A DNA stretch of 64,000 nucleotides. Source: Anas platyrhynchos. Its lineage: Eukaryota > Chordata > Aves > Anseriformes > Anatidae. Each line of letters begins with the position of its first letter. Within the stretch, counting starts at the first letter, position 1. Below are positions 15,058 through 26,236 of this stretch, one piece after another. The position numbers were made by a program, and so were the translations under genes. The DNA lies in the NCBI RefSeq assembly GCF_047663525.1, contig NC_092604.1, positions 14,219,001 through 14,283,000 on the forward strand. The letters run 5' to 3'. The notes under the pieces were generated by a model. It had not been told where the DNA came from. It made no database searches and saw only the letters and a program-made list of their open reading frames with translations.

Positions 15058-15132
15058 ATAAAAATAAAATAAAATAAAATAAAATAATAAAATAAAATAA
15101 AATAAAATAAAATAAAATAAAATAAATAAAAT
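15058..15132. repeat. (AAAAT)n pentanucleotide array
   Basis: About 15 units of AAAAT, broken by one AAT and one AAAT variant. This is the longest microsatellite in the window and probably polymorphic. Confidence 0.95.
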
Positions 15133-15201
15133 GATTAAAAAGTTCTAAAATAAGGCATTTCAAAATCTGCAGCTTTTAATTTCTACGTGTCATATAACCT
15201 C

Positions 15202-15239
15202 TTTTTTTCCTTTTTTTTTCTTTTCTTTTTTTTTTTTTT
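15202..15239. repeat. T-rich low-complexity tract
   Basis: A 38-bp run made of T7, T9, T4 and T14-like blocks separated by single or double C. Confidence 0.9.
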
Positions 15240-15371
15240 CTGAATAAACTCCTTTCTTTGTGTGTGTAGAAAAGTAGTGTTCAAACACATGGGCAATTTT
15301 CTGTATAAGGTTTACGTGCATCATTAACTGATATTCCAACACTATTATTTTTAACATTAATACAATTTCCC

Positions 15372-15594
15372 ATCTAAATATCAGAAAGCACTTCTTCATT
15401 GTTCAGTTGCTGGAGCAATGGCACAGGTTGCCCGGAGTGTTTGTGGAATCTCCCTCCCTGGAGATCTTCAAAAGACATCTGGACATGATCTTGGACAACC
15501 TCCTCTAGGCAGCCTTGCTTAAGGAGTGGGCTGGACCAGATGAGCTCCAGAGGTCCCTTCCAACTTCAACCATTATGTGATTATGTGATTTTAT
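15372..15594 (+). mobile_element. Short CR1 3'-end fragment
   Basis: Only the last roughly 220 bp of a CR1 element remain. The line 'cagaaagcacttcttca' leads into the coding stretch for LPGVFVESPSLEIFKRHLD, then the 3'UTR (GAGGTCCCTTCCAACTT) and ends in two degenerate octamers, ATTATGTG. It has the same orientation as the copy at 13.7 kb but a different subfamily-like tail, so it looks like an independent insertion. The left boundary is approximate. Confidence 0.88.
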
Positions 15595-16199
15595 ATGCCA
15601 GGTAAAGTAGTTGGATTGGCTATATAATACCTATAATATCTTGTGATGAATTTGCAGGATTTAGGTATTCTGCTCCCTTCTTTCTTAGAAGTTAACCAAG
15701 TGTTCCCAATTTGACTGCTAAGTTACTCAACAAGTAATCAATCACCATGACTCTTCACAAAGATAACATTCTGAGCAAGCGTAAATTATAATGATGAAGT
15801 CTCCAAAGGAGCGTTTAAGCAAAGTAGAATTACTAGAGGTTACTATCTATGACACTTTCAACTATGTATTCTGTATCACCAGGTCTCTTATAATTTGTTA
15901 TTTAAATTTATAGCCTCCTGGGGCTACATTTGTCTTATAAGTTGCCAAATTTCTCTTGTCTGACCCCTAAGAATGTTCAGAAATTAGGTTGCCTGATACA
16001 CATTCTATGTTTTGTAACACCAGCTGCTATAATTCTGATAATCACCACTGCCATAGTGGTGGTTTAGTAATCATAATTCAAATAAAAGTTTGCAGTCAAG
16101 GCTTGCATTGCTTGTAAACACAGATATTCCAGGCCATGCCATCTGCATGCTCAGAGCAACAGAGAAAAAAAAAAGAATATTTTTTGTTCCTGAAGTGCA
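15595..16199. other. Spacer, nothing recognised
   Basis: About 600 bp of AT-rich unique sequence between two opposed CR1 copies. No gene, RNA or repeat family was recognised. Confidence 0.6.
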
Positions 16200-17073
16200 A
16201 TCATGGAATCATATAATGGATCAGAAGGAACCTCAAGGATCTAGTTCCAACACCCATGCCACAGGCAGGGACACCAACCACTAGATCATGTTGATCAGGG
16301 CCTTGTCCAACCTGGTCTTGAAGATCTCCAGGGATGGGGCATCCACAACTTCTCTTGGCAACCTGTTCCAGTGCCTCTCCACCCTCTGAGTGAAGAATTT
16401 CCTTCTATCTTCTAATCTAAAGCTCTCCTCTTTTAGTTTAAAACTATCTCCCCTTGTCCTGTCATTATCTACACGAGTAAAGAGTACTTCTCCATCTTTT
16501 TTATAAGACCTCTTTAAGTGTTGAAAGGCTTCAGTGAGGTCACCATGGAGCCTTCTCTTCTGTAGGCTGAACAGCCCCAGCTCTCTCAGCCTTTCTTCAC
16601 AGGAAAGATGCTCCAACATCATCTTTGTGGCTATCCTCTGGACCCACTCTAACAGCTCCACATACTTCTTATGCTGGGGACTCCAGGCCTGGACACAGTA
16701 GTCCAGGTGGGGTCTCACAATGGCAGAGTAGAGGGGGACAATCACCTCCCTCGACCTGCTGGCCACTCCTCTGTTGACACAATCCAGGATGCTGTTGGCT
16801 CTCTGGCCTGCAAGTGTGCACTGCTGGCTCATGTCAAGCTTTTGTTCACTAGAACCACCAAGTCCTTCTCTACTGGGTTTCTCTCAATGAGTTCTCCTAG
16901 TCTGTACTCATGTCTGAGATTGGCCTGGCCCAGGTGCAGCACCCCTCATTTAGACTTGTTGAACCTCATTAGGTTCACGTGGGCCCACTTCTCAAGCTGT
17001 CCTGTTCTCTTTGGATGGCATCCTTTCCTTCTATAGTATCAACCACACCACTCAGCTTGGTGTCATCAAGTAG
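16200..17073 (-). mobile_element. CR1 LINE 3' fragment with open RT end
   Basis: The longest CR1 copy in the window, in minus orientation and 5'-truncated. Read on the minus strand, it starts in the KLSGVVDTI-like region (near 17073) and passes through KWAHVNLMRFNKS and a frameshift near 16850. It then stays open for 183 codons (16832 down to 16281) covering the C-terminal part of ORF2: [72 protein letters not shown]. The 3' tail lies at 16200-16280 and ends with a degenerate octamer. The catalytic reverse-transcriptase core is missing, so it cannot be active. Confidence 0.93.
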
Positions 17074-20000
17074 TGGAGTTCTTACTCTTCATCCTTTGAC
17101 AATGTGTTGTTCTGTGGTGAGTTAATTCATGAAAGCAAATTTGCTTTTGTCACCTGGATGCAGCAATTCCCCATGGCACTACCATAGATATTTCCATACA
17201 ATGTCATGGGCATACTTCTGTTTCAGGTTCTGCTCTAGCAAATTTCTCTGACCAATCAGAGTGGGTCCACAGGGCTACATATGTAATAATGCCTGCACCA
17301 AGCTATTCAGATGAGTCACCTCCCAGAGGGGAATTAGACTCGATGCCACTCACAGAAGCAATGTCAGTTTTTGTGCTGACAGGCTACAAAAGCAGGTGGC
17401 TATAAATCTCCAATCAGAGACAGACAGAACCACAAATTGGAAAATCCTTCAGAAATCCATTCAAGAAGCCACAAGTTTGAAGATCCTGCTCTGTTGCCCT
17501 TTGCAGTGTTTAACCCTAAAGCCAAACCACATAAAAATGGTGGCTCAGCCCAAGCTGACCAGTATAGTGGATACAGAGAAGGGCAGGAAGGCTGTCAGTT
17601 TGCTTAGGCCAATACACTTGTTTTAAATCTCAGATAAATTAGGAGCTGTGTTATTATTATTTACCTTCCTTATGCTGTCACAGCAAAAGCAAGGGGAGCA
17701 TTACTATTTGCAAAATAAGGTACATAACATAAGAGATTGTCATACTTGTCCCTACCATTCTCCTTTATCTCTCACTCACTATTGTAGACCATTTAGTCTT
17801 TACCTCCATTGCAATTGTGACAGCCATCTAAATCAGAGCTGCTTCCAGTTTGTCTGAGAAATATTGTTTCACTAAGTCATTTGCTGTTCTGAGCATACTG
17901 AGGTTTTGCAAACTCTCCACGTTTTCAACCTCACTGAAAGGCTGAATCCAGGAACTTAACATTGGTCAGTGCCAAAGAGCCGGCAGTCTTCAGCATTGTC
18001 TGCTAAATGTCCCTCCCCACACACCAGCACCTATTCTATCCTGCGTGCATCTCACAGATCTTCTGAAGGCATTATAAATAAAGTCAGGGTAACAATGACA
18101 ACAAATAATAGCCTTGGTCAAAGGAAAACAAGACCCAACAGAAGGCACCTACACCATGACAACTGTCAGCTACTTGACCCATTGCTGCTGCCATGGCAAA
18201 AGCCAGGCCATTTCTGGGAAGGCCATGTAGCAGCTGTGGTTCACACTGTTCAGTAAAACAATTAATGCAGTCAATTAATTTTCCAAGAATATCTTGTCTA
18301 ATGAATCACTAGACCATTAACCTGAACAATCATAATGTGTATCAGTATCGCTTGAATAATCCCCAAGGGAATAATTAAGAGTGTATCACATAGAGGAATG
18401 TGTAATGCATTACTGGATCCTAATACAAGACCACAACTCTCTAGCACATTGTCAGTGATTTAGAAATGAGTCAACAGATGGAAGACAAGGAGGAGGAGAG
18501 CATGGCAAGATATGTGGTAACTGATGTTAATACATGTTGTGACTTTAGAGAATTTATGTGCCTCTTTAAGACAGAAGCAGGAAGAAAGTTAGTTATATTC
18601 GATGGTCATCTTCTTTCTGGATATGGGTTTTAGACATCCCTATGTCTAGCCTACTTGTTCTTTGTCTGTTGCAGATCCTGGTATCTAGATATTCCATACT
18701 TCAGTAATATTTCGTATTTAAATTCCTTTCTAGTTAGCCAGTTAAGTTCCTTCTTTCAACCCAAGCAAAGTTGGGTGAATAACTCACATAAGGGATACTC
18801 TAGACAGAAATTATACATCAAAATAGAGGCAAATTTCCCTTCTTCTGTGCAGCACAGATTTCTGACGCTACCCCAGAAGCTTACAATCACCTTTGTACCA
18901 TTCCCCAAGGCACAAAACACTCATCCTCAATGCAATGTTTTAAAAATTACCGAATATCCTACACTCTTCAGTGCCACAGAAGCTGCAATTAATGGTTTTG
19001 GTTGTATAGGGTATCCAGGAGAAACATCACTGACTTCTTCAGAATATGGATATCCATGCATTCCTCCAAAGCATGCTAGCCATGTACAGCACAGACATAA
19101 GCCAGTTCACATCATTTGGGCTGGATGCCAGGGTTCTCTTTCCAGCATGGTCCAGCAAATAGAGAGATGGACATAATATTGTAATAGATATAACAGAATG
19201 GTGCCTTTGTCTGTCTCAGTTTCCCATCTTTATGGGATTCATTATTATGAGTATTGATATCCATATAGATCAATATTAGAGATTAAGCTAAGCACTGTTA
19301 CACTCCTTATACCCCCCATGATAAGAGCTGGTAAGCACAATGGGACAGAGATAGTTGCAGTGTGGGAGAAAAGGTTATTTGAAAATTGGGAAGTGTGGAT
19401 AGTGACTAGCAAAACTGACTGACTAGAGGCAGGTTCCCAATCCAAATAGCAAGTGAGAATTGACAGCAAGGCACTATAAACTGTGATGGACCATATAAAA
19501 AAGACAAGTAGAACACATTTAAGACAGTAAAGAGAGACAGTAGAAGGATGAATAGAGAGGACGAATATTTTTCTTCAGGTGAAAATTATCTTTGTAATTT
19601 GGGCAGGGTAAGGAAGTCTGAAAAAGCAGGCTGCAGTATTGGAGCAGAAAATTATGAGAGCTTTAGAGGCAATTTTTAAACAATGCATCAGGCTGAAACT
19701 TATTCAAATGACAAGTGAATTCCTACTATCTTTCCAGATACCTAGAAGTGTGACTGTTAGGGCAGCATCTTGTAACTGCTTTTTACAATACAAGGTAAAT
19801 GTTTTTCTGTTATACTCTTCATATTAATTATGAACCATACGTGAATTGTACTGATATCACACCTGTCAAATTCACCAAAACATTCAGCAAACTCAGGGCT
19901 ACAGCTTGGGTACAGGGAGAAAACAAACTCAGTACTTGGGGACTGTTCCTGCCTCTCAAATATTCCATGAACTGTACACATCTGCTGTGTTTTCAAATGG

Positions 20001-21318
20001 TGATAGCAAAGTTCATTGCTGATGAATTTTGATTGGATAACCAGAAACCTGTTAAATAAGCCTTGCTCCACTTCTTTTTCTCTCAATCTCTTCTCAAGAT
20101 ATTTAATTTCAGATCAAATAGATCATCTTGATGCTTGATCTAAAGCTTTAGGGAATCCACCTGTCTCTGATCCTCCTGATCCCCTATAACAAGCAAGATC
20201 TTAGAAGTTGCTGTATGTTGATATAAAGCTAAATCTCAGAATGAGTTCAGATCTTAAAGGGCATTTACCAGTGAATTCATAGAAAGAAGAGCAAGTACTA
20301 GTTAAATGCTGAAGGTACATGAAAGGCTCTCCTATCAATGTTAACACCACCCCTCCAAACAAACAAACAAAAAACAGGGAAAGAGAAGAAAATAGTCATT
20401 TGTCACCTGCTGAATTTTTATCATAATGTCTACAGGAAAAGAAATATCCTGCCCTGCTCCATCAGACTTGATCTGCAATTTCTTGACTGCTTATCTCAAG
20501 GTCATTAGAAATGTGGAGAAATGCTGCCCTGGAACAAATGAACGCAGCTTTTCCAGCTCCTTGGATTAGAAACCTATGTCTGCTGAAGATGCCTCACTGA
20601 TGGAGCATTAGAAATCCCAAGGGGAAAAATGTCAATAGTTTTGTACCAGGCAGAAGTCTTGTCAACACTCTAATGAACTATGATTGCAAATGTGAGGGAG
20701 GGACAGGGACTGGCAGACCTGCATGCCCATGATACTACTCCTCATAAAAGCCCTTTGGTGGAAAAGCTCCCTTTACACACCTAACACTGTGAAAAGAGAT
20801 AAACAATCCACAGTTCTATGTCTTTCTTACTGCAGAAAATATTTCAGGTAATGCTGACATTGTAGGAACATAACAACAGAGATATATATCCACTGTGAAT
20901 AACATATTTTTCTTCATAAGGATGAAGGGTACATTAAGTGACCTTTCTTTCCAATAGGATAAGAAATCTAATGTTGGCTTAAGAAACTTAGAAGTTGTTA
21001 GTAGTTATATATTACTGGCAACATATTTTACACAAGGCAGCTATGAAGAAAAGTAATAAAAAATGCAATTAAGGTCTGAACTGTTGTTATTTTGGAAATT
21101 AAACCAACACACAGCATCCTTACTGCAGCTTATATTACGTGCTTAATGACTTGTGCACAGTTATTTTCACCAGTTTAACCACGCTTCTTTTCCATAAAAG
21201 TCTGCTGTTAATAGATCCTTTGGGAACCTTGAAAATAACAAGATCTGTAATAAAAAAATTAATAACACTGGGAGAAAACTCAAGTTAGGACGGCTTTTTA
21301 GAGCACATTAAAGGATCT

Positions 21319-21321
<3 letters not shown>

Positions 21322-21360
<39 letters not shown>
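21322..21360. repeat. A39 homopolymer
   Basis: Thirty-nine uninterrupted A residues, by far the longest homopolymer in the window. It could be a simple slippage tract or the tail of a small retroposed sequence, but no retroposon family was recognised directly upstream. Confidence 0.95.
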
Positions 21361-21362
<2 letters not shown>

Positions 21363-23320
21363 AGAGAAAACCCCCAGTGCCCTGTAGCAGTGTAGCAGGT
21401 AAATGTGAATGACCATTGTTGAGATTTAAAAGAGGGGAAGTCCAGTCTTCAAGAGAGTATGCATTACTTTACTATGTGCATGACTTTGTGGTTGTTGAGA
21501 ATATTACTAGACTCTCTGATGTTGTATTAAATAATTTTATTCTCTTGATAAAATTAACCACAATAATAGAGATTATGTGTTCTTAATAAAATGAACTCTA
21601 ATTCCAGTGGAACAACTTTCAGGATGTCCCGTGTCTTGTGTTACAGGAAAAATGGGAGCAGTTAATCACTGTGGTCCCCTATAAACCTTATAGATCAGTG
21701 ACCAAGACAGACCACTCACCTAGCCAGAAGCACTGCTAGCTGTTTCCTTTGTATTGCTGTGTATGTTTTAAGACAGACGTTTGCTTGTATAGTGGTCCTT
21801 CTGCACTGCAGTGCAAACATCAAGGGCATATTCACACCCAGGGTTCATGTCACAGGAGTTCAAAACATTACCACAATGATCTTGTCAAATTACTAGCATC
21901 TAAGGATAAACTTGCAAACTGCAGCTTCCCTGCCATGGAATTTGCTTGAGAACTGTCTCACATACTCTCTTACTCATGCTCCACCTTTGTTGCATCCTCA
22001 TTTGTTCCAATGCAATTGTCTTTAAGATTGCACTGTAAAGTGAATCTTTAGAGTGACCTGGGTTGAAAATAACTATCTTTAAAAAATCATCTATAAAACA
22101 AACTTACTGTCAGTAAATAGATCTAAATTGACTGCAACCGAACTGAGTAATCCCAACCTGTTTCTCAACAGCTATCTAAAAGCTGCAGTGCTGCTTCCAC
22201 CCTTTTTACCCTGACTCAAAAGCACTGGGGTTATAATAAGGACTAGCAATTTAAGAACTGTAGTATTCAAGAAAAAAAAATAAAAATAACAATAAAGTGA
22301 ACAGTTTTCTATTTCACATTACTAACAAGCTACACTGGCATTTCTTTGGGAGACTACGGTAGCTCTGGAATATTCATAATGCCTTTCTCACAGACTAATA
22401 ATACTTAATTCATCTACCTATTTGCTGCTGATTCTAACCTAAGATTTTTGGCTCTTCCTGATAGTGATGGCAGGGTTTGATGTGAGCAAGCTGAATTATT
22501 TTTGCTGCAAATAAAAACTCTAATATTTTTACAAGGCTGCAATGATCAAAAATCCCCAGATGCAGGAGAAAATATAGCCAAAATCCTTGATGGGTCTTCT
22601 AGTGTTGGAATTTATGGCTATTCCTGCTGCAGATACTATTGCTGCCATTCTGAAGATTGAAAATGTGAGGGTGTTACAAGAGAGGAGCAAAGTTGGGAAG
22701 TGTGAGACAATAGGTCTCTCAGTATGCCCAGAGGAAACAGATGAGGAATGGGATGCACTTAGAGAAGTGTTGGAAGCAAAATCCATTGCAGAAATAAATT
22801 AGTGGCCACTACAGAACTAGTAATACCATAACTACTTTCCCATCTCTCAGCTGTTGTGGGAAACATGAGGAGGCTGTGGATGTATTATACATAATTCTTA
22901 TGTTTGAAGATTGTGAGGATTGTTACCACATCCTCCAATAGCGCTGAAGCTAAACTGTGCTGAAAGCACACAGGATAACCCATGCTGTTGATGGACCAAT
23001 GAAGCTGAAGCACCACAAAAATACTCCTGCCTAATACAATGGTGAGAAAGCCCACTTTTCCTAGCCATCCTAGTGAAAAAGATCCCTCAGTCCCTTCAAA
23101 AACATGAAGAAAACTTTATGCAAAGGATGTGTGGCAAGAGAAGCACTTGAGGGTGTGCGTGTCTTCCTCTTCCCCAAAACATCAAGTGCCCATCCTGTCT
23201 TTTGTTGAATGCTCTGGAATTAAACCGAGGAAAAATCATATTTATGATGGATTTTCTGGCAGCTGTCTGTGGTCAGAGTTTTGAAGCCTTGACAGTCACT
23301 GTTTGATCCTTCCCTTAGTA

Positions 23321-23364
23321 TTTTTTTCAGTCCTAGCTTTTTTTTTTTTTTTTTTTTTCAGTCC
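23321..23364. repeat. T21 run with flanking duplication
   Basis: A T21 run at 23338-23358 whose right edge reads T7-CAGTCC-AGC. The same T7-CAGTCC motif, followed by TAGC, occurs 31 bp to the left at 23321-23333. This looks like a local tandem duplication in which the second T run expanded. Confidence 0.75.
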
Positions 23365-26197
23365 AGCATAATTGCCCAAGTGATTTAAAATATTTTTGTG
23401 AATTGATCACACCCAAAAAAGGACACTGTCAGAAGTCAGTTTTGTTTGTTCTTGTGTCATACAGACTTTGTCATGCACCACAATCATAAAGGAGCACTTT
23501 TGTAAAAGCACGCATGAATTACTTGATATGATGGAAATTACTCTGAAGACAAGTTGTAAAAGCCCATATATGTGAGAATTCTTTGTATCCTTCTAAACTG
23601 CAGGCTTTGGTGTGAAATATATTTTAATAACATATCCTTTGGACAGATGAACAAAGGTTAGTAGACTACAGTATACAATATTTCCATTAGAGTTGCTGGT
23701 TTTTATTATTTGTTATCCCAGCACCCAAAATATGTCAGGCAACAAACATGAAACAATGTATTAGCATATAGATTATCTGAGGGATTAAAATTAATGATCA
23801 CCATACTGATTCTGTTATGCAGGAAACTTTATATGTTCTCAACTTTATGAGAGTAGGCAATCAAAACTGCTTACTAAATACTAGTTGCACATGAGGTGGC
23901 CAGAAAAGCATCAGTTTTATAACCATACAGTTCTGGCAAATATTTATATATTTCTGCAGCAGCAGCATCTAAGACCTAAGTCTCTGACACCTGACATCAT
24001 TTCCCATGGATTCAAAGCAGAATGTTGGTACAAAATTAAAAGATTCAGTTATCATAATTTATTGAAACATTCTGTTGCTCACTGTCTCTAAAGAACAATT
24101 TGTATGTTTGAGAACTGTCTTACCACATGGAGAAGCTAAATGGTTAACTAGCGAACTGACATCTAGTGCTCTGACAGAGCCAAGAATATTATTGCAAAGG
24201 TCACAAGGTGAGTTGCACAGTCCCCAAACAAAATGAACCAGAAGATTCCATGTACAGAATATTACATTTCTGAGCATACTCTTGACATTTTGTTGTATAC
24301 ATATCATCAATGTTATAAACATCATAACAGTAGTTCCCTTTGAATGCAGTGCTTAAACATATAATGTTCTTTTAACAAATTCCCCATTTTTTCATGGATT
24401 TGAAAACCATACATTTTCAAAGCAATTTGCTCAATGCGAATGAGTAATGAGTCCCTGTAATGTGTAGACAATGGCTAACCAACAGAAACAAAGGTATCTA
24501 TACATCTCACATATTTTTATTTAATTCTTTTATCCATCTACTCATCTACCTGGCAAAACTGGCAGCAAGAGAAAAGCATTATCTGTGGAAACTACTTAAT
24601 GATTAGGATGTAAAATGTTTTTTGAGCTCTTAATCATATGTAAATAGGAGGAATATCTCTTTATGCTGCAAAGCAAACCCAGCAGGTTGAACCAAGCCAA
24701 TAGAGAACAGACACAGCTTGGTCTCAAGACCTTGGCTGAGAAGAATGTCTGGCGATGATGGTCACAATCTGCTGACCCTTTGCCTGCCCTGCACCCTGCT
24801 ATGTTCCACAGGTGTCTCAGTCTGTCTAAGAGCAACAGCTGTGCACCCTTTAGTAGCCAGGTACTGAAGTAAAACCAGTGCTTACAGCACAAATACATGG
24901 TGACATGCATTATTTTTTTCCCATGGGTGAAATTAAAATTAATATATTTGTTCCTCCATTTGCAATGCATTGAGTACAGAGTTAATTGTGCGTGTTCTGC
25001 TGATATAAGTAATTACCTAAACTATGATAACATAATGACATGACTTAGCAGTTTGTCTTATTTAATACAGATATATAAATACCAGGCTGTCTATAATTTA
25101 GCTGCTGAAGACAAGCCTCAAAAATAATCTAATTTCACCCTTATTTTGTGACTTATTCCTGTGCAGTCACAGCCAGCATTCATGACGAAATACATGCACT
25201 CCATATGCACTCCATGCATCCAAACTGACCTTCTCTTGAAATGCCAGTTTCTTGCTTAGTGCTTGTAATACCAGAAGCAACATTTCTTAAATAATTCTAA
25301 AGATGTAAAAGAAACTGTGAATGCTATTTCTTTCAGGTCTTTCAATCCACTAAGCACCTGTTTCAGTGATATCCCGTGACTCTGAATTCCACAAGATAAC
25401 CAATTGGATAAAAGTGTTTCGTGTCCTCAGCTGTATTTGTTCTTACATTATTTTAAAGTGTAAATGTGAAAGCATGATTTTCTGTGCATTTTTTTGAGTT
25501 GTCATTACTATGTTCTCTCTTTTCCATGTCTTCATTTAACAATACAACGTTATTTACAATAAAATCAAACCCTTTTTGTTTCCTGCCTCTGGTCTCGCTG
25601 ATCTTTGTATTGCATCACTTTAAGAACAAGCAAAGCTATGTTTTCTCAAAAAATACATCAGTAGAATACTTGAAAGCCAAATTCATTATAAAATTCATAC
25701 TTTATCCCAAATAGTGTCCCTTAGGAAGTTCATGTGTATATTTTTTCCAAACTGCCTTTTTAGTTCAGTTGCTCTGCAACAGTTTTTCCAGCAATCTGAA
25801 AACATCTTCTGACCAGCAGTGACACTAAAAATCCAACAAGTTATTGGTGGTTTTATGAGTTGCAGTTGAGACATCAATTCAGCTAAGGTGTAAATAAGCC
25901 TTCACAGGCTTCATAAAGTCACCTCTAACATCTGCTCTTTTTAATGCAAAATAGTAAGGGGAAGCATCACAGTTATGAGCCTCTGTCACAGAGGCAGGAT
26001 TGGGGTACTGGCTGGCAATGACTGTCATATGACAAGTCCTCTTTTGTTTATGGCAGAGACTACCTTGTCTGCAGAATAAATGCAGCAAGACATGACAGGT
26101 CGATTTTCAGTAGAATGCCAAGTATCAGCTTTAGTTTATAACATGACTACTTTTCAGACTTTTGATAAGGGAGACTAGCTAGAACTATTTTTTTTAC

Positions 26198-26236
26198 TTT
26201 GCTCTGCTGATTTGCTCTGCTAATTTACTCTGCTAA
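26198..26236. repeat. Three-copy 13-bp tandem repeat
   Basis: Three adjacent units: TTTGCTCTGCTGA, TTTGCTCTGCTAA, TTTACTCTGCTAA. They differ by one or two bases, which indicates stepwise duplication. No coding context. Confidence 0.9.

Larger units (their letters stand above)
14488..15371. other. Spacer with simple repeats
   Basis: Non-coding spacer between two CR1 fragments. It holds a short (ATGT)n stretch near 14587-14608, a long (AAAAT)n array at 15058-15132 and a T-rich tract at 15202-15239. No gene was seen. Confidence 0.7.

Noticed and set aside
18655..19176. 173-codon open frame in the intergenic tract
   Set aside because: It starts at TTG, has no domain or periodic codon usage that I can see, and about one frame of this length is expected by chance in 64 kb searched in six frames.
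22529..22802. Opposed 85- and 71-codon frames over the same 270 bp
   Set aside because: Complementary frames with no known domain, no splice signals and no ribosomal context. Most likely chance.
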